A DNA stretch of 64,000 bases from Chloroflexota bacterium (GCA_022821905.1 JAJECS010000029.1:1-64000), one strand, 5' to 3'. Shown: positions 28,330 to 37,792, numbered from the stretch's first letter. Numbers and translations are program-made. Notes: generated by a model from the sequence alone, not told the origin.

Positions 28330-28972
28330 GGGCCGGGGTCCTGTCCGCCGGGAGCTGGTTGATGTCGATGCCCACGCTCTGCAGCAGCAGATGCCGCAGC
28401 GCCGGATAGGTCATGTGCAGCGGCCCACGGTCGGGATCGTGCAGCCAGCGGACGACGATCTCGCTGATGGCGCCGAACCAGGCAGTGGCGATGAGATCGG
28501 TGTCGCAGGGTTCGAGGGTGCCCTCGGCGACGGCGGCATCCAGGTGCCGGCGGATCAAGGCGGCAAACTGCTGCCGGACGAAGAGCAAGTCGTCGCTGAA
28601 GGCGCGTCCGGCGCCCGCAACCTCCACCAGCGTGACGCGCGCCAGCGTGCGATGTTTGGTGAAAATGTCGATGACCGACAGCAGCGCGGCGTCGAGCCGG
28701 TGAATGGCGGTGGGCTCGTCGACGAGTTCCCGATCGACGCGCTCGACCAGATAGGACGCCAACTCCCGGACCAACGCGCGGAAAATGGCCTCTTTGCTCG
28801 GGAAGTGGAAGTAGGCCGTGCCCTTGGACCGCCCGGCGCGGGTCACGATTTCGTCCACGGCGGCGCGGTGATAGCCCTTTTCGCCAAAGACGTTGAGGGC
28901 GGATTCGAGCAGCGCGCGCCGCGTGGCGTCTCGCTTGGTCCCGCGACGGGCCCCAGGGAGGCGAAGTTGCAA
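28322..28972 (-). CDS. TetR-family transcriptional regulator, first gene of the mqn operon
   Basis: About 216 residues. The helix-turn-helix region is near residues 15-60, with ALNVFGEKGYHRAAVDEIV followed by AGRSKGTAYFHFPSKE, a textbook TetR DNA-binding domain. The C-terminal ligand-binding domain is variable. I prefer the TTG at 28972 because TetR N-termini are short and because this leaves the operator-like palindrome (28986-29007) just upstream; GTG at 29014 and TTG at 29032 are alternatives that would put the palindrome inside the gene. Its 3' end overlaps mqnE by 8 bases. It probably represses its own operon. The inducer is unknown. Confidence 0.85.
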   Translation of the reverse strand: MQLRLPGARRGTKRDATRRALLESALNVFGEKGYHRAAVDEIVTRAGRSKGTAYFHFPSKEAIFRALVRELASYLVERVDRELVDEPTAIHRLDAALLSVIDIFTKHRTLARVTLVEVAGAGRAFSDDLLFVRQQFAALIRRHLDAAVAEGTLEPCDTDLIATAWFGAISEIVVRWLHDPDRGPLHMTYPALRHLLLQSVGIDINQLPADRTPAHA

Positions 28973-28985
28973 CGGCCAATCACCA

Positions 28986-29007
28986 AAACTGACTGGTGGG
29001 TCAGTTT
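28986..29007. promoter_or_regulatory. Palindromic operator, probable TetR site
   Basis: AAACTGAC (28986-28993) and GTCAGTTT (29000-29007) are perfect 8-base inverted arms around a 6-base spacer. This is a typical TetR-family operator size, right upstream of the tetR-mqnE-mqnA-mqnC-mqnD series. A further half-site AACTGAC is at 29031-29037. A TTGACG hexamer on the minus strand at 29032-29027 could be the -35 box, though no good -10 is seen. Confidence 0.65.
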
Positions 29008-29046
29008 GTCTCACGTTGGATTCCCGCGTCAACTGACGGGTTGGGC

Positions 29047-29769
29047 CTAGACCCGAATGCGGGCGAAGTTCATCCGCAACGGCGCGAGGGCATCACGGTT
29101 GAGGATCGCGGTTGCGGGCATTTGGTCGCGCTTCTGTATCGGCATAGCCCAAGCGCCAAACCGGTCGCCCAACAGGGTGGCGCGGGACGTGACCCACATG
29201 CGTCCGCCGTCGAACGGCGACACCAGCATGGTGCCGATGGCCTGCTCGCCACCGGACAGCGCGGCAGAAAAGACCAACCCCACCTGCGCGCCGGACACCG
29301 CGCCAAACGCGGAATCCCACACCTGGGCCATGAACTGGCGCTCGATCATGCTGGCCGCGGCGCGGCGCGGATCGCTCACGTTCACGCCCTGCGCCCGAAT
29401 GCTGGCCTCGGCAGAGGCGATCAGCGTGTCGCGAGATTTGAAGAATTGGTCGCGCGCCGCCTCGATGCGGGTGCGGTAAGCCTCCGTGGGATCGAAGGGC
29501 AGTAGCACGACCAGCGTGGCCGGCACCTGCCGTGGATCGACGTCGAGCGCCACCCGCACCTGATAGGGCGGCGACGGCTGGGTGCGAGCTTCGGCGTCTT
29601 TCTGGGCTTCGGGGGTCGCCCCTGGCGCTTCAGCCGGCTGAGCCCCGGCAGCCGGAGGCGACTCGGGCTCCGCGGCGGGCGCGGGCTCCGGCGGCGGCGA
29701 GGGCGCGGCCGGCAGCGGCTGGCCGCTGGGACCAAGGAGCACGGGCCGTTTGTTCCTCGACTGGGCCAC
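29047..29769 (-). CDS. Hypothetical protein with Pro/Ala-rich N-terminus
   Basis: A 240-residue protein. Residues about 14-72 are low-complexity Pro/Ala/Glu, probably disordered. The rest (about 73-240) looks folded, with [26 protein letters not shown] and an amphipathic helix around [10 protein letters not shown]. There is no signal peptide or membrane helix. GGAAAG lies 8 bases before the GTG at 29769, which decides the start. It lies just upstream of, and on the strand opposite to, tetR's target promoter, and is divergent from the class II aldolase. I do not recognise the family. Confidence 0.6.
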   Translation of the reverse strand: MAQSRNKRPVLLGPSGQPLPAAPSPPPEPAPAAEPESPPAAGAQPAEAPGATPEAQKDAEARTQPSPPYQVRVALDVDPRQVPATLVVLLPFDPTEAYRTRIEAARDQFFKSRDTLIASAEASIRAQGVNVSDPRRAAASMIERQFMAQVWDSAFGAVSGAQVGLVFSAALSGGEQAIGTMLVSPFDGGRMWVTSRATLLGDRFGAWAMPIQKRDQMPATAILNRDALAPLRMNFARIRV

Positions 29770-29923
29770 GGCATCACTTTCCGGCAGCGGTGCGGGGCAT
29801 GCTACCGCACTCGTGGCCGCGGACCGTCCCAAGCCATCGCGAGCGCGGCGTATTCTTGGTCGGGCGTCGCAGCCGGCAGCCGGCCGGCGGGTCGTTGCGG
29901 CGGGCGAGAGAGGAGACGGTCCG

Positions 29924-30970
29924 ATGGCGCTGCTGCCCATGCGCGTGCTGCTCGATCACGCGGCCGCCAACGACTACGGGGTCGCGGCCTTCAACGTGAA
30001 TTTCATGGAGCAGATCCAGGCCATCATGGAGGCGGCCGACGAGGCTGACGCGCCGGTGATCATCCAGGCCAGCCGCGGGGCCCGCGAGTACACCAACGAC
30101 CTCTACCTGCGGCACCTGATGCTGGCCGCCGCGGAGCTTTATCCGCAGGTGCCCATCGCGATGCACCAGGACCACGGCAACAGCCCCGCGACCTGCGCCA
30201 GCGCGATCGAGCACGGGTTCACCAGCGTGATGATGGACGGCTCGCTCGAGGCGGACGGCAAGACGCCGGCTTCGTACGAGTACAACGTCGCCGTGACGCG
30301 CGAGGTGGTGACGCTGGCCCACGCGAAGGGCGTAACCGTCGAGGGCGAGCTTGGCGTGCTGGGAAGCCTGGAGACCGGCATGGGCGACCAGGAAGACGGG
30401 CACGGCGCGGAGGGGCCGATCGATCGGGAGCAGTTGCTCACCGATCCCGAACAGGCCGAGGATTTCGTGGCCGCGACAGGCGTGGACGCGCTGGCCGTGG
30501 CCATTGGCACGAGCCACGGGGCCTACAAATTTAGTCGCAAGCCGGATGCGGGCGTGCTGGTAATGGACCGGATTCGCGAAATCCACCGCCGCCTGCCAAA
30601 CACCCATCTCGTGATGCACGGCAGCTCGTCGGTGCCGCAGCACCTGCAAGACGTGATCAACGCAAACGGCGGCGAAATGCGGCAAACCTATGGCGTGCCG
30701 ATTGCCGAGATTCAAGAGGGCATTCGCCACGGGGTGCGCAAGATCAACGTCGACACCGACAACCGCATGGCCATCACCGGCGCCATTCGCCAGGTGTTTC
30801 ACGAAGACCCGAGCGAGTTCGATCCGCGCAAATACCTCGGGCCCGCGCGCGACGCGATGAAGCAGGTGTGCCTGGCGCGCATGGAGGCGTTTGGCATGGC
30901 CGGCCAGGGGTCGCGCGTGCCGCACGTGGGGCTGGACGCGATGATTGACGAGTACGCGGCGCTGGTTTAG
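29924..30970 (+). CDS. fba: Class II fructose-bisphosphate aldolase
   Basis: A 348-residue zinc-dependent aldolase of glycolysis, gluconeogenesis or the Calvin cycle. Zinc and catalytic residues lie in AMHQDHGNS (H81, D83, H84), VEGELG and [10 protein letters not shown] (zinc His). The phosphate-binding MHGSSS and KINVDTDNR blocks are also present. The length and the insertion [17 protein letters not shown] place it in the longer 'Calvin-cycle' subtype (FruBisAldo_II_B), which is also common in heterotrophs. GAGAGGAG precedes the ATG. No other Calvin genes are nearby. Confidence 0.94.
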   Translation: MALLPMRVLLDHAAANDYGVAAFNVNFMEQIQAIMEAADEADAPVIIQASRGAREYTNDLYLRHLMLAAAELYPQVPIAMHQDHGNSPATCASAIEHGFTSVMMDGSLEADGKTPASYEYNVAVTREVVTLAHAKGVTVEGELGVLGSLETGMGDQEDGHGAEGPIDREQLLTDPEQAEDFVAATGVDALAVAIGTSHGAYKFSRKPDAGVLVMDRIREIHRRLPNTHLVMHGSSSVPQHLQDVINANGGEMRQTYGVPIAEIQEGIRHGVRKINVDTDNRMAITGAIRQVFHEDPSEFDPRKYLGPARDAMKQVCLARMEAFGMAGQGSRVPHVGLDAMIDEYAALV

Positions 30971-30987
30971 CCGGTCGCCAGATTCCG

Positions 30988-31575
30988 GTGCGAATCGATC
31001 GGGACGCGCTGCAGGCGCTCCACGCCGCCGGTCGGGCTGCGGCCCGCGCGTGGGCGAATGGCTGCGCGCAGGAAGCCCTGGGCGAGATTAGTCGGACGGC
31101 GTACGCGCCCGAGTTCCGGAGCCGCGGAACCGATGCGATCAGCCCCCAGGCAGCGACACACCTGGGTCACGCCATCACCGAGGCACTGGGCCAGGAGGCT
31201 GAATCCGGCGAAACCGCGCTGGCGCTGGCAGCGGCGTTGCTCGCGTCACCCAACGCATCCCTTCGCATGGTCGGTCCGCACGTGCTCACGCCGCTGGTAC
31301 GGGAGAGACCCACCTGCGCCGGCCGCGTCATTGAACTGGCCGATCTCTGCGCCGATCCGGCGGCTACCGCCGCTCTGGCGATCCCGCTGGCAGCGGCCGT
31401 GACGCGCGACCCATGCGCGGCGGCGGCCAGCTTGGGACAGTCCGGGGATTCCGCGCGGCGGCGGTTGGCATTGCGGGCAACTCGCCAGGCGCTCGCCACA
31501 AGGAATCCGAAGTTGGCGCGGATGTTGCCGGACGCGATCGCGAAGGCCGCTGGGCGCGCGCCGCCAGCCGACTAG
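30988..31575 (+). CDS. Hypothetical protein, alpha-helical repeat-like
   Basis: A 195-residue protein with a GTG start 17 bases after the fba stop. It is rich in Ala and Leu, with helical pairs such as ETALALAAALLASPNAS and AATAALAIPLAAAVTRD spaced about 40 residues apart, which resembles HEAT/Armadillo-type helical repeats. No catalytic motif is visible. The stop overlaps that of the convergent DUF971 gene by 3-4 bases. Coding evidence is modest in this GC-rich DNA. Confidence 0.5.
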   Translation: MRIDRDALQALHAAGRAAARAWANGCAQEALGEISRTAYAPEFRSRGTDAISPQAATHLGHAITEALGQEAESGETALALAAALLASPNASLRMVGPHVLTPLVRERPTCAGRVIELADLCADPAATAALAIPLAAAVTRDPCAAAASLGQSGDSARRRLALRATRQALATRNPKLARMLPDAIAKAAGRAPPAD

Positions 31576-31904
31576 GCGCCGCCGTCCTGCGTGGCGCCAA
31601 ATCCGTCGGCCAGGGCGCGCAGGTTCTCCCAGGGATAGATGCCCGTGGCGTGGCCATCGGTCCACGTGAAGGTGAGGGCGTAGTGACCGACGGGCGCGAT
31701 GCGCACCGCGCCGATGTCGGCCGGGACCGTGTCCGGATCGAGCTGCGGGGCGCCCGTGACCTCGTTCACGCACACCGCGCAGCCACAGGCCAGGCGGATT
31801 TCACGCAAGGGCAAGGTTGACTCGGCGCCGTCGGCCCAGGTGATGCCCAGCGCCTGCTCACCCACCCGTCGCAAACCGGTCGCCGTCGTCGCGGCGCTGG
31901 TCAT
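31572..31904 (-). CDS. DUF971 (GBBH-like N-terminal) domain protein
   Basis: A 110-residue single-domain protein. [19 protein letters not shown] is the signature cysteine-bearing block, followed by [13 protein letters not shown] and [10 protein letters not shown] at the end, both typical of DUF971. The domain also forms the N-terminus of gamma-butyrobetaine hydroxylases and appears next to iron-sulfur and Apc4/Mrp-type proteins; its own function is unclear. Its ATG overlaps the stop of the upstream nucleotidyltransferase gene (ATGA), so the two are translationally coupled, an unusual partnership. Confidence 0.88.
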   Translation of the reverse strand: MTSAATTATGLRRVGEQALGITWADGAESTLPLREIRLACGCAVCVNEVTGAPQLDPDTVPADIGAVRIAPVGHYALTFTWTDGHATGIYPWENLRALADGFGATQDGGA

Positions 31905-34405
31905 GCGGGGCGGCCGTCCGCACCGTTGCGCGCCGCGTGCTCCACGAACGAGCCGATCTCATCGGCCAGCGTCTCGGCCAGGGCTTGCGTGCCGGCTTCG
32001 GCCAGAATGCGAAACGCCGGTTCGTCGACATCCGGAACGACGACCGCACGCTCGCCGGGGGCGCCGATCACGACGCCGTCCAGCGGGCCCTCGTCGCGGC
32101 GCCGGCTGTGGCTGTTGAGGCGCCGCATGACGGCCCCGCGACGTTCCCAATCCACTCGAACCTCGCGACTGGCGACGGTGAACGCCGGCAGCGCCGCCAC
32201 ATAGGCGCTCACCGGCCGCTCCGCCCCGGCCAATCCGGCCACCAGGCGAATAACCGTCGCCATCGGGTCGGGACCGGCGTGCAGCGACGGAAAGCCGAAG
32301 GCATCGCGCCCGTTGATCGTGAGCACGGCGTCGCGCTGCATCGCCGCGCGCATCATGGCGGCGGCGTTCGTGGGCGTGCGGTGCGGAGCAAACCCCAGGT
32401 CCGCGGCGTGGTTGAACACGCTATCCGGCACCGTGACCGGGAGCGCGACCGTGCCCGAGAGCCCGGCCTCGCGCAGCACCGCCACCACCAGACCGGCCGC
32501 CTCCAGAGCGTCCAGCGCCCGGCCACGCTCATCGGTAATCCAGACGCGGTTGCCGTCCGCATCGATAAGGGCCCCGAACGCCGCCCCGACGGCCGGCACG
32601 ATGCGCCCAAGCCGGGCGCGCCGCGCCTCGATGTCGGCGAGCGTGGGCAGGGACGCGCTGCTCGATGAGGCGTCAATGGCTGTCTCGCGAACTCCCAGCC
32701 GCGCGAGCAGCGTCGGCAGAACTTCGCCACAGGCGCCGCCCATGTAGTCCACGACGAGTCCCAGGGTCCGTTCGAGCGGTTGCGGAATCTCGCTCAGCAA
32801 TGCGTCCCCGTACTCGCTTACGGGATCGGCCAACGTGATCTCGGCGATTTCGGCGGCGCCGACGCGGCGAAAGTCCTCACGGCTGAAGGTGGTTTCGATC
32901 TTGCGCTCGTCGCTGGGGCGAATGTCGATGCCGCGCTCGTCCAGAAAGCGCACGTCGATGGCGTCCGGGTCATAGGGTGAGCGCCGAATGTGGATGCAGC
33001 CGGCGGCGTCGAACTGTTGGGTGGCAAAGCGCGCCACGGGAAACGGCATGGCGCCAATGTCGACGGTTCGGACGCCCACCGACGCCAGGCCGGACATGAG
33101 CGCTCGCTTGAACATGCGCGCCGGGCGCGTCTCGTCGCGGTTGGCGGCCACGGTCGATCCGGGGGCCAGCGCCGAGCCCCAGGCAGACCCGAGCCGCGCG
33201 GCAAACTCCGGGGTGAGCTCGACATTGGCCAGTCCAGCCACGCCGCCGTGCACGAAGATGGTGCGGCGCGCTCGGCTGCCGTGGACCAGATTGCGGTCAA
33301 TCACCACGCGGTCTTCCACGAATTTCCGCGGCCAGACGCTGATGCCCGCGCGCACGTTGACTTCAGCGCCGAGCGTGGTCCCGTCGCCGACCACCGCGCC
33401 CTGCCCGACGGCGGCCGCTCGGCCGAGTCGGCAGTGGCGCCCGATGACGCAGCGATCGAGATTGGCCCCGACGCCGATGTAGGCATTGCTGAGCACGGTG
33501 GACTCGTGCACCTCGGCCCGCTCGTCCACCAGCGTGCGGTCGCCGACCATCGCGGGGCCGCGCACGAGGGCGCCGGCGCGAACCTCGGCCTCCCGGCCAA
33601 CGTAAACCGCACCCTCGATCCGGGCCGAGGAATCCACGCGGGCCGTGGGATCGATGGTGGGGCGCGTTGGGCCATAGCCGGGCGCGCGTGGTACGCGGAC
33701 CCGGCCGCTGACCAGGTCGGCATTGGCTTGCCGGTAGGCGTCCAGCATGCCGACGTCGGTCCAGTACCCGTCGGCCACAAAGCCGTAGACGGCTTCGCCG
33801 CGCCGCAGCATGGCCGGGAACACATCGAGGCTGAAATCCACCTCGCGCCCGGGCGGAATGTCGTCGAGCGCCGAGGGATGCAGCGCATAGATGCCGGTGT
33901 TTATGGTGTCGCTGAGCACTTCGCCCCAGGAAGGCTTTTCCTGGAATTGCCGCACCCGGCTCTCGTCGTCGGTGATGACCACGCCGTATTCGAGCGGGTT
34001 CTCCACTCGATAGAGCAATAGGGCGGCCTGCGCGGACCGCTCGGTGAAGAACCTCGCGAAGGCGGAGAGATCGACATCGGTCAGCGCGTCGCCGGAGATC
34101 ACCAGGAACGGCTCGTCGAGCACGTCGCGGGCGAGCGCGACGCTGCCGGCGGTCCCGAGCGGCCGGTCCTCGTGCGTGTAGGTGATGTTGAGGCCGAGCT
34201 CCTCCCCGGAGCGGAAATAGTCCTCGATGACCGACCCGAGGTAGTGGAGCGAGATGACCACGTCGGTGATGCCGTGATGCTTGAGCAGCCGCAGGATGTG
34301 CTCGATGGCCGGGGCGTGGCCCAGGGTGATCATGGGCTTGGGTCGTTCGAGGGTGAGCGGGCGAAGGCGGGAGCCTTCGCCGCCGGCCATGACCACCGCT
34401 TTCAT
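31901..34405 (-). CDS. Sugar-1-phosphate nucleotidyltransferase fused to a degenerate phosphomutase domain
   Basis: 834 residues in three parts. Residues 1-235 are a nucleotidyltransferase like mannose-1-phosphate guanylyltransferase, with [12 protein letters not shown] at 7-18, RPKPM and metal Asp D106 in SGDALTD. Residues about 250-365 are a left-handed beta-helix of hexapeptide repeats. Residues about 385-834 are homologous to phosphomannomutase. In that domain the phosphoserine loop, normally TASHNP, reads HIRRSPYDP (472-480), and the metal loop DGDADR reads DADGNR (615-620). It therefore probably makes an NDP-sugar, with the mutase part structural or regulatory. GDP-mannose supply for the gmd/rmd operon is a reasonable role. 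Confidence 0.85.
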   Translation of the reverse strand: MKAVVMAGGEGSRLRPLTLERPKPMITLGHAPAIEHILRLLKHHGITDVVISLHYLGSVIEDYFRSGEELGLNITYTHEDRPLGTAGSVALARDVLDEPFLVISGDALTDVDLSAFARFFTERSAQAALLLYRVENPLEYGVVITDDESRVRQFQEKPSWGEVLSDTINTGIYALHPSALDDIPPGREVDFSLDVFPAMLRRGEAVYGFVADGYWTDVGMLDAYRQANADLVSGRVRVPRAPGYGPTRPTIDPTARVDSSARIEGAVYVGREAEVRAGALVRGPAMVGDRTLVDERAEVHESTVLSNAYIGVGANLDRCVIGRHCRLGRAAAVGQGAVVGDGTTLGAEVNVRAGISVWPRKFVEDRVVIDRNLVHGSRARRTIFVHGGVAGLANVELTPEFAARLGSAWGSALAPGSTVAANRDETRPARMFKRALMSGLASVGVRTVDIGAMPFPVARFATQQFDAAGCIHIRRSPYDPDAIDVRFLDERGIDIRPSDERKIETTFSREDFRRVGAAEIAEITLADPVSEYGDALLSEIPQPLERTLGLVVDYMGGACGEVLPTLLARLGVRETAIDASSSSASLPTLADIEARRARLGRIVPAVGAAFGALIDADGNRVWITDERGRALDALEAAGLVVAVLREAGLSGTVALPVTVPDSVFNHAADLGFAPHRTPTNAAAMMRAAMQRDAVLTINGRDAFGFPSLHAGPDPMATVIRLVAGLAGAERPVSAYVAALPAFTVASREVRVDWERRGAVMRRLNSHSRRRDEGPLDGVVIGAPGERAVVVPDVDEPAFRILAEAGTQALAETLADEIGSFVEHAARNGADGRPA

Positions 34406-34542
34406 GCGGGATCACCCGCTGCACGCAGGGACTGGCGTTCCAACATGCGGGACCCGGTGGCGCGGACCTTCATCCGAGTCTAGCGGCTGCGAGCGTCAGC
34501 GCCCGCGGCATTTCCCACCAAGATCGTGGACGAGGACCGCCG

Positions 34543-35427
34543 CTAGCCGGCGTCCGCCGCGGCCTCATGGTCCTTGGGCCGAGCGGCCGCCAACTCGGCG
34601 TAGATCTGGGTCGTGGCCAGGCTGGCGTGCCCGAGCATCTGCTGAATCTGCCGCACGTTGCCGTCGGCCCGCAGTCGATGCTCGGCAAACGAATGCCGCA
34701 ACGTGTGGGGCGTGATGTGGGCCTTGATTCCGGCCCGGCGGGCATAGGTTTTGACAATCAGCCAGAACCCCTGGCGCGTGAGGCGGGCGCCGCGGTGATT
34801 GAGAAAAAGCGCCGGTTCGTCGGCGCTGGGCTTGAGTCTGGCGCGGCCGGCCGCGAGGTAGTCCTCGACGGCAGCCAGGGCGCGGCCACCGAGCGGCACG
34901 CGGCGTTCGCCGGCGCCGTTGCGCGCCAGGGTGATCGTTTCCTTGGCCTGATCCACGTCGGCAAGGTCGAGCGCCGCGAGCTCGGAGACGCGCATGCCGG
35001 TGGCGTAAAGCGCCTCGAGCATGGCGCGGTCCCGCAGATTCTCAGGCTCCCGACCGCGGGCCGCCTCCTGAAGGACGCGTTCAACCTGCGCCCGGCTGAG
35101 CGTCTGCGGCAGGCGCTTCTTGACTCGCGCCCCGTCGAGACCCGCCGTGGGATCACTGCTGACCACGCCAGCGCTCAGCAAATAGCGATACAGAGATTTG
35201 AGCGCCGCCAGCTTGCGCGCCTGCGACGACGGTTCGTACTCGCGCTGCACCAGTTCATTCATGAACTCACGCACGAAGGTCGGAGGCACGCTCCACGAGC
35301 CGCGCTCGGCGCGAGCCATGTACTCGCGAAACTGGTTGAGATCGCTGCGATACGCGGAGAGAGTGTTGGCCGACAGCCCACGTTCGATGCGCAGGTGTTC
35401 GACAAAGTCCTCGATCGTGGCGTCCAT
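34543..35427 (-). CDS. xerC: Tyrosine recombinase XerC/XerD-like
   Basis: A 294-residue tyrosine recombinase. The N-terminal SAM-like core-binding domain (about 1-90) contains RGLSANTLSAYRSDL. The catalytic domain has R146 in TGMRVSEL, H241 and R244 in HTLRHSF, H267 in LGHASL and the nucleophile Y276 in TTQIY. The beta-hairpin lysine of XerD-type enzymes (GKG before ERxVPL) appears as RNG (N170), so one general acid may be missing or supplied elsewhere. Length and HTLRHSF/LGHASLATTQIY fit chromosomal dimer-resolution recombinases. It is divergent from larA with about 165 bases between; no dif-like site is obvious. Confidence 0.87.
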   Translation of the reverse strand: MDATIEDFVEHLRIERGLSANTLSAYRSDLNQFREYMARAERGSWSVPPTFVREFMNELVQREYEPSSQARKLAALKSLYRYLLSAGVVSSDPTAGLDGARVKKRLPQTLSRAQVERVLQEAARGREPENLRDRAMLEALYATGMRVSELAALDLADVDQAKETITLARNGAGERRVPLGGRALAAVEDYLAAGRARLKPSADEPALFLNHRGARLTRQGFWLIVKTYARRAGIKAHITPHTLRHSFAEHRLRADGNVRQIQQMLGHASLATTQIYAELAAARPKDHEAAADAG

Positions 35428-35592
35428 CGCACCGCTTTCAGCAAAGTGGGGGCATCTCGAGGCGGTGGTCCGAGGGCCCGCGTTCGCCCCGCCGCGGGCT
35501 ATCCCCCACGGGGACATTATGTTAACACAATCGCAGGCGGACACCGTGCAAGCGGGGCATACAATCTCCCAACATTCGGCGGAGGATCGGCT

Positions 35593-36849
35593 GTGCGCGT
35601 AACGCTGGCCTATGGGACCACCGGCTTGCCGGTGGACTTTCGACGCCCGGTCGACGTGATCGAGCCCGCGGCCCGTCAGCTCGTGGAGCACCCGGAGGTG
35701 GCGCTTCGAGACGCGCTGCGCCACCCGATCGACTCCCGTCCACTGCGTGAACTCGCGGGGCCGGGCGATCGGGTCGTAATCGTGATCAGCGACGTCACCC
35801 GTCCCGCGCCCAACCGCGCCATGGTCCGGGCGCTGCTGCACGAGCTGCAGGACGTGCCGCCGGAACGGATCCTGCTGATGATCGCCACCGGCCTGCACCG
35901 GCCGTGCACGCGGGAAGAAATCGAAGGCATGCTCGGCGCGGACATTGCCTACAACTATCCGGTCCTCAATCACGCCGCGGAGGATGAGGACGCGTGCCGC
36001 GAAATCGGTCACACGTCGTCCGGGCGACCGGTGGCCATCAATCGCGCCTACCTGGACGCGGACCTGCGCATCACGGCGGGGCTGATCGAGCCGCACTTCT
36101 TCGCCGGATTCAGCGGCGGCGCCAAGCTGGTGCTGCCGGGCGTGGCCGCGGCCAGGAGCATCATGAGCAACCACGACGCCACGCTCATCGGCGACCCCAT
36201 GGCGCGCTGGGGCCAGCTGGGCGGCAACCCCATCCATCGCGAGCAACGCGAGGCGGCGCGCCTGGCCGGCTGCGAGTTCACCTTGAACGTCACGGTGAAT
36301 CCGGCACGCGACATCACCGGGATCTATGCCGGCGCGCTGGAGCCGGCGCACGACGCCGGCTGCCGCGAGTTGGCCCACGAGGTGATGCGCGGCGTGGATG
36401 AGCCCTACGACGTGGTGGTGACCACGAACGGCGGGTTCCCGCTGGATCTCAACCTGTATCAGGCGGTCAAGGGCATGGACGCGGGCGCCCAGATCGTGCG
36501 CGACGGCGGCCACGTGGTGTGCGCGGCGGAGTGCCGGGAAGGCGCGGGCCACGGAGCCTTCGTGCACATGCTGCGTGATCACAAGGCTCCGTCAGAGATG
36601 CTGGCGAGCATCGTGGCGCCGGGGCATCACGAGGTGGACCAGTGGCAGAACCAGATCTTCGCGCGCGTCCTGGACCGGGCCACGGTGCACCTGCACGCCG
36701 ACGGCCTGGACGATGCGGCGGTGCGCGAGGCGTTTTGCGAGCCGTGCCCCGACATCGCCGAGCGGGTGGAGGAGCTGGCCGGCCGCGGGGGCCGCGTGTG
36801 CGTGCTGCCGCGAGGACCGGAGACGATCCCCTACGTGCGGGCAGCCTGA
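35593..36849 (+). CDS. larA: LarA-like nickel-dependent racemase/epimerase (DUF2088)
   Basis: A 418-residue protein of the lactate racemase family, which uses the covalent nickel-pincer nucleotide. All four key residues are present by alignment with L. plantarum LarA: H102 in TGLHRP, H168 in IEPHFF, the cofactor-binding lysine K178 in SGGAKLVLPG and H194 in MSNHDA. DVTRPAP (67-73) is also typical. Homologues racemise or epimerise other alpha-hydroxy acids such as malate. GGAGG lies 7 bases before the GTG. The maturation genes larB, larC and larE are not in the window. Confidence 0.9.
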   Translation: MRVTLAYGTTGLPVDFRRPVDVIEPAARQLVEHPEVALRDALRHPIDSRPLRELAGPGDRVVIVISDVTRPAPNRAMVRALLHELQDVPPERILLMIATGLHRPCTREEIEGMLGADIAYNYPVLNHAAEDEDACREIGHTSSGRPVAINRAYLDADLRITAGLIEPHFFAGFSGGAKLVLPGVAAARSIMSNHDATLIGDPMARWGQLGGNPIHREQREAARLAGCEFTLNVTVNPARDITGIYAGALEPAHDAGCRELAHEVMRGVDEPYDVVVTTNGGFPLDLNLYQAVKGMDAGAQIVRDGGHVVCAAECREGAGHGAFVHMLRDHKAPSEMLASIVAPGHHEVDQWQNQIFARVLDRATVHLHADGLDDAAVREAFCEPCPDIAERVEELAGRGGRVCVLPRGPETIPYVRAA

Positions 36850-36889
36850 GCCGCCCGAGCTCGAAAAACTCTGACTAAGTCTGTCGGCC

Positions 36890-36947
36890 GCGCCCCCATC
36901 CGTTCGTCCTGAGCTTGTCGAAGGAGTTGCCGAACGGATGGGGGCGC
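36890..36947. repeat. R3 palindromic repeat between convergent genes
   Basis: Arms GCGCCCCCATCCGTTCG (36890-36906) and CGAACGGATGGGGGCGC (36931-36947) are perfect 17-base inverted repeats around a 24-base loop containing CCTGAGCTTGTCGAAGG. A related copy with 7-base arms (GTTCGGT/ACCGAAC) is at 37024-37062. The core matches a dispersed repeat family found in many bacteria. It lies between larA and the convergent CoA-binding gene, where it could act as a two-way terminator, though no T-run follows. Confidence 0.75.
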
Positions 36948-37100
36948 ATGTCGGCGAGGGGCTCTTATTTGTTCAGAGGTCGCTGAACGAGCAGATGGCC
37001 TCGGCGCAGAACTAACAGAAGCTGTTCGGTAGGCCCTGAGCTCTTCGAATGGTCGACCGAACGGCTTGGGTCACCGCCAACGGGCTGACTCACAGCATCC

Positions 37101-37514
37101 CTAGCGCCGGCGCAGCCGCTGGACCTCGACACGCAGACAGCGGTCCTGCACCGCCTTCAAGCCTCCCGCCTCGGCAATCGCCATCGCCTCGTCGTTGCGA
37201 ATGCCCTGTTGCAGCCAGAGAACGCCGGCCCCGATCTCGACCGCCGCCCGCGCAATGTCCGCGCAGTACTCGGGCCGCCGGAACACATTCACCATGTCTA
37301 CCGGGCCGTCGATCAGCCCAAGGTCCGCGACCGAATCCGCCCCAAACACGGCGGATTCGTTGGGATTGACCGGCACGATGTCGAAGCCGTTGGCCTTGAG
37401 GAACAGCGCCACGCCATTGCTCGGCCGCGCCGGATTGCCGGAAAGCCCGACGACGGCGATGCGGCGGGCGTGCTCGATGATTTCGCGCAGGTCGTCGTCA
37501 CTGGTGACGGGCAT
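37101..37514 (-). CDS. CoA-binding domain protein (YccU family)
   Basis: A 137-residue Rossmann-fold protein. IAVVGLSGNPARPSNGVA near residues 19-36 is the nucleotide loop, IVPVNPNE follows, and VLWLQQGIRNDEA near the end is diagnostic of the CoA_binding_2 family. It is homologous to the CoA-binding half of succinyl-CoA synthetase alpha but lacks the catalytic histidine region. Role unclear; probably binds CoA or its acyl forms. It is convergent with larA. Confidence 0.9.
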   Translation of the reverse strand: MPVTSDDDLREIIEHARRIAVVGLSGNPARPSNGVALFLKANGFDIVPVNPNESAVFGADSVADLGLIDGPVDMVNVFRRPEYCADIARAAVEIGAGVLWLQQGIRNDEAMAIAEAGGLKAVQDRCLRVEVQRLRRR

Positions 37515-37641
37515 TGATTGGGACCTCGATTCCCCAGCGACGACCGGTGCCGCCGTCTGTCAGATCCTACGAAGCGTTCATCCGTACGGATCCCGGGTAC
37601 CGCACAAGCGCCGGGCAACATCGATTCGTTGGTTGGCAAGC

Positions 37642-37700
37642 GGGGATGGATTCCCGCTCCCCGCCTTCGCGGGGACATGCTTCGCGGGAATGACGGAATC
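37642..37700. repeat. R1 palindromic dispersed repeat, extended copy
   Basis: The core GGATTCCCGC...GCGGGAATGAC is split by an inner hairpin (CCCCGCC-TTC-GCGGGG), giving a nested palindrome. Shorter copies are at 40193-40219 and 46205-46229, with a partial one at 63557-63572. It occupies most of the gap between the CoA-binding gene and the 65-residue protein. It is intergenic like the other copies. Confidence 0.75.
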
Positions 37701-37792
37701 AGAGTCACCCGGCCCTCGCGCCAGATGTGCGCGAGGGCCAAGGGGTAGACTGCGAGCGGCGCGGCGCGCGCACCCCACGAGAGGTTGTCCCC

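Noticed and set aside
27211-28362. A long plus-strand frame opposite mqnE
   Set aside because: A typical GC-rich antisense frame rich in His, Gly, Arg; mqnE on the other strand has clear radical SAM motifs.
34543-36582. A 679-residue minus-strand open frame across xerC and larA
   Set aside because: Only the first 885 bases (from 35427 down) code for the recombinase; the rest is antisense to larA, which has its own start site and catalytic residues.
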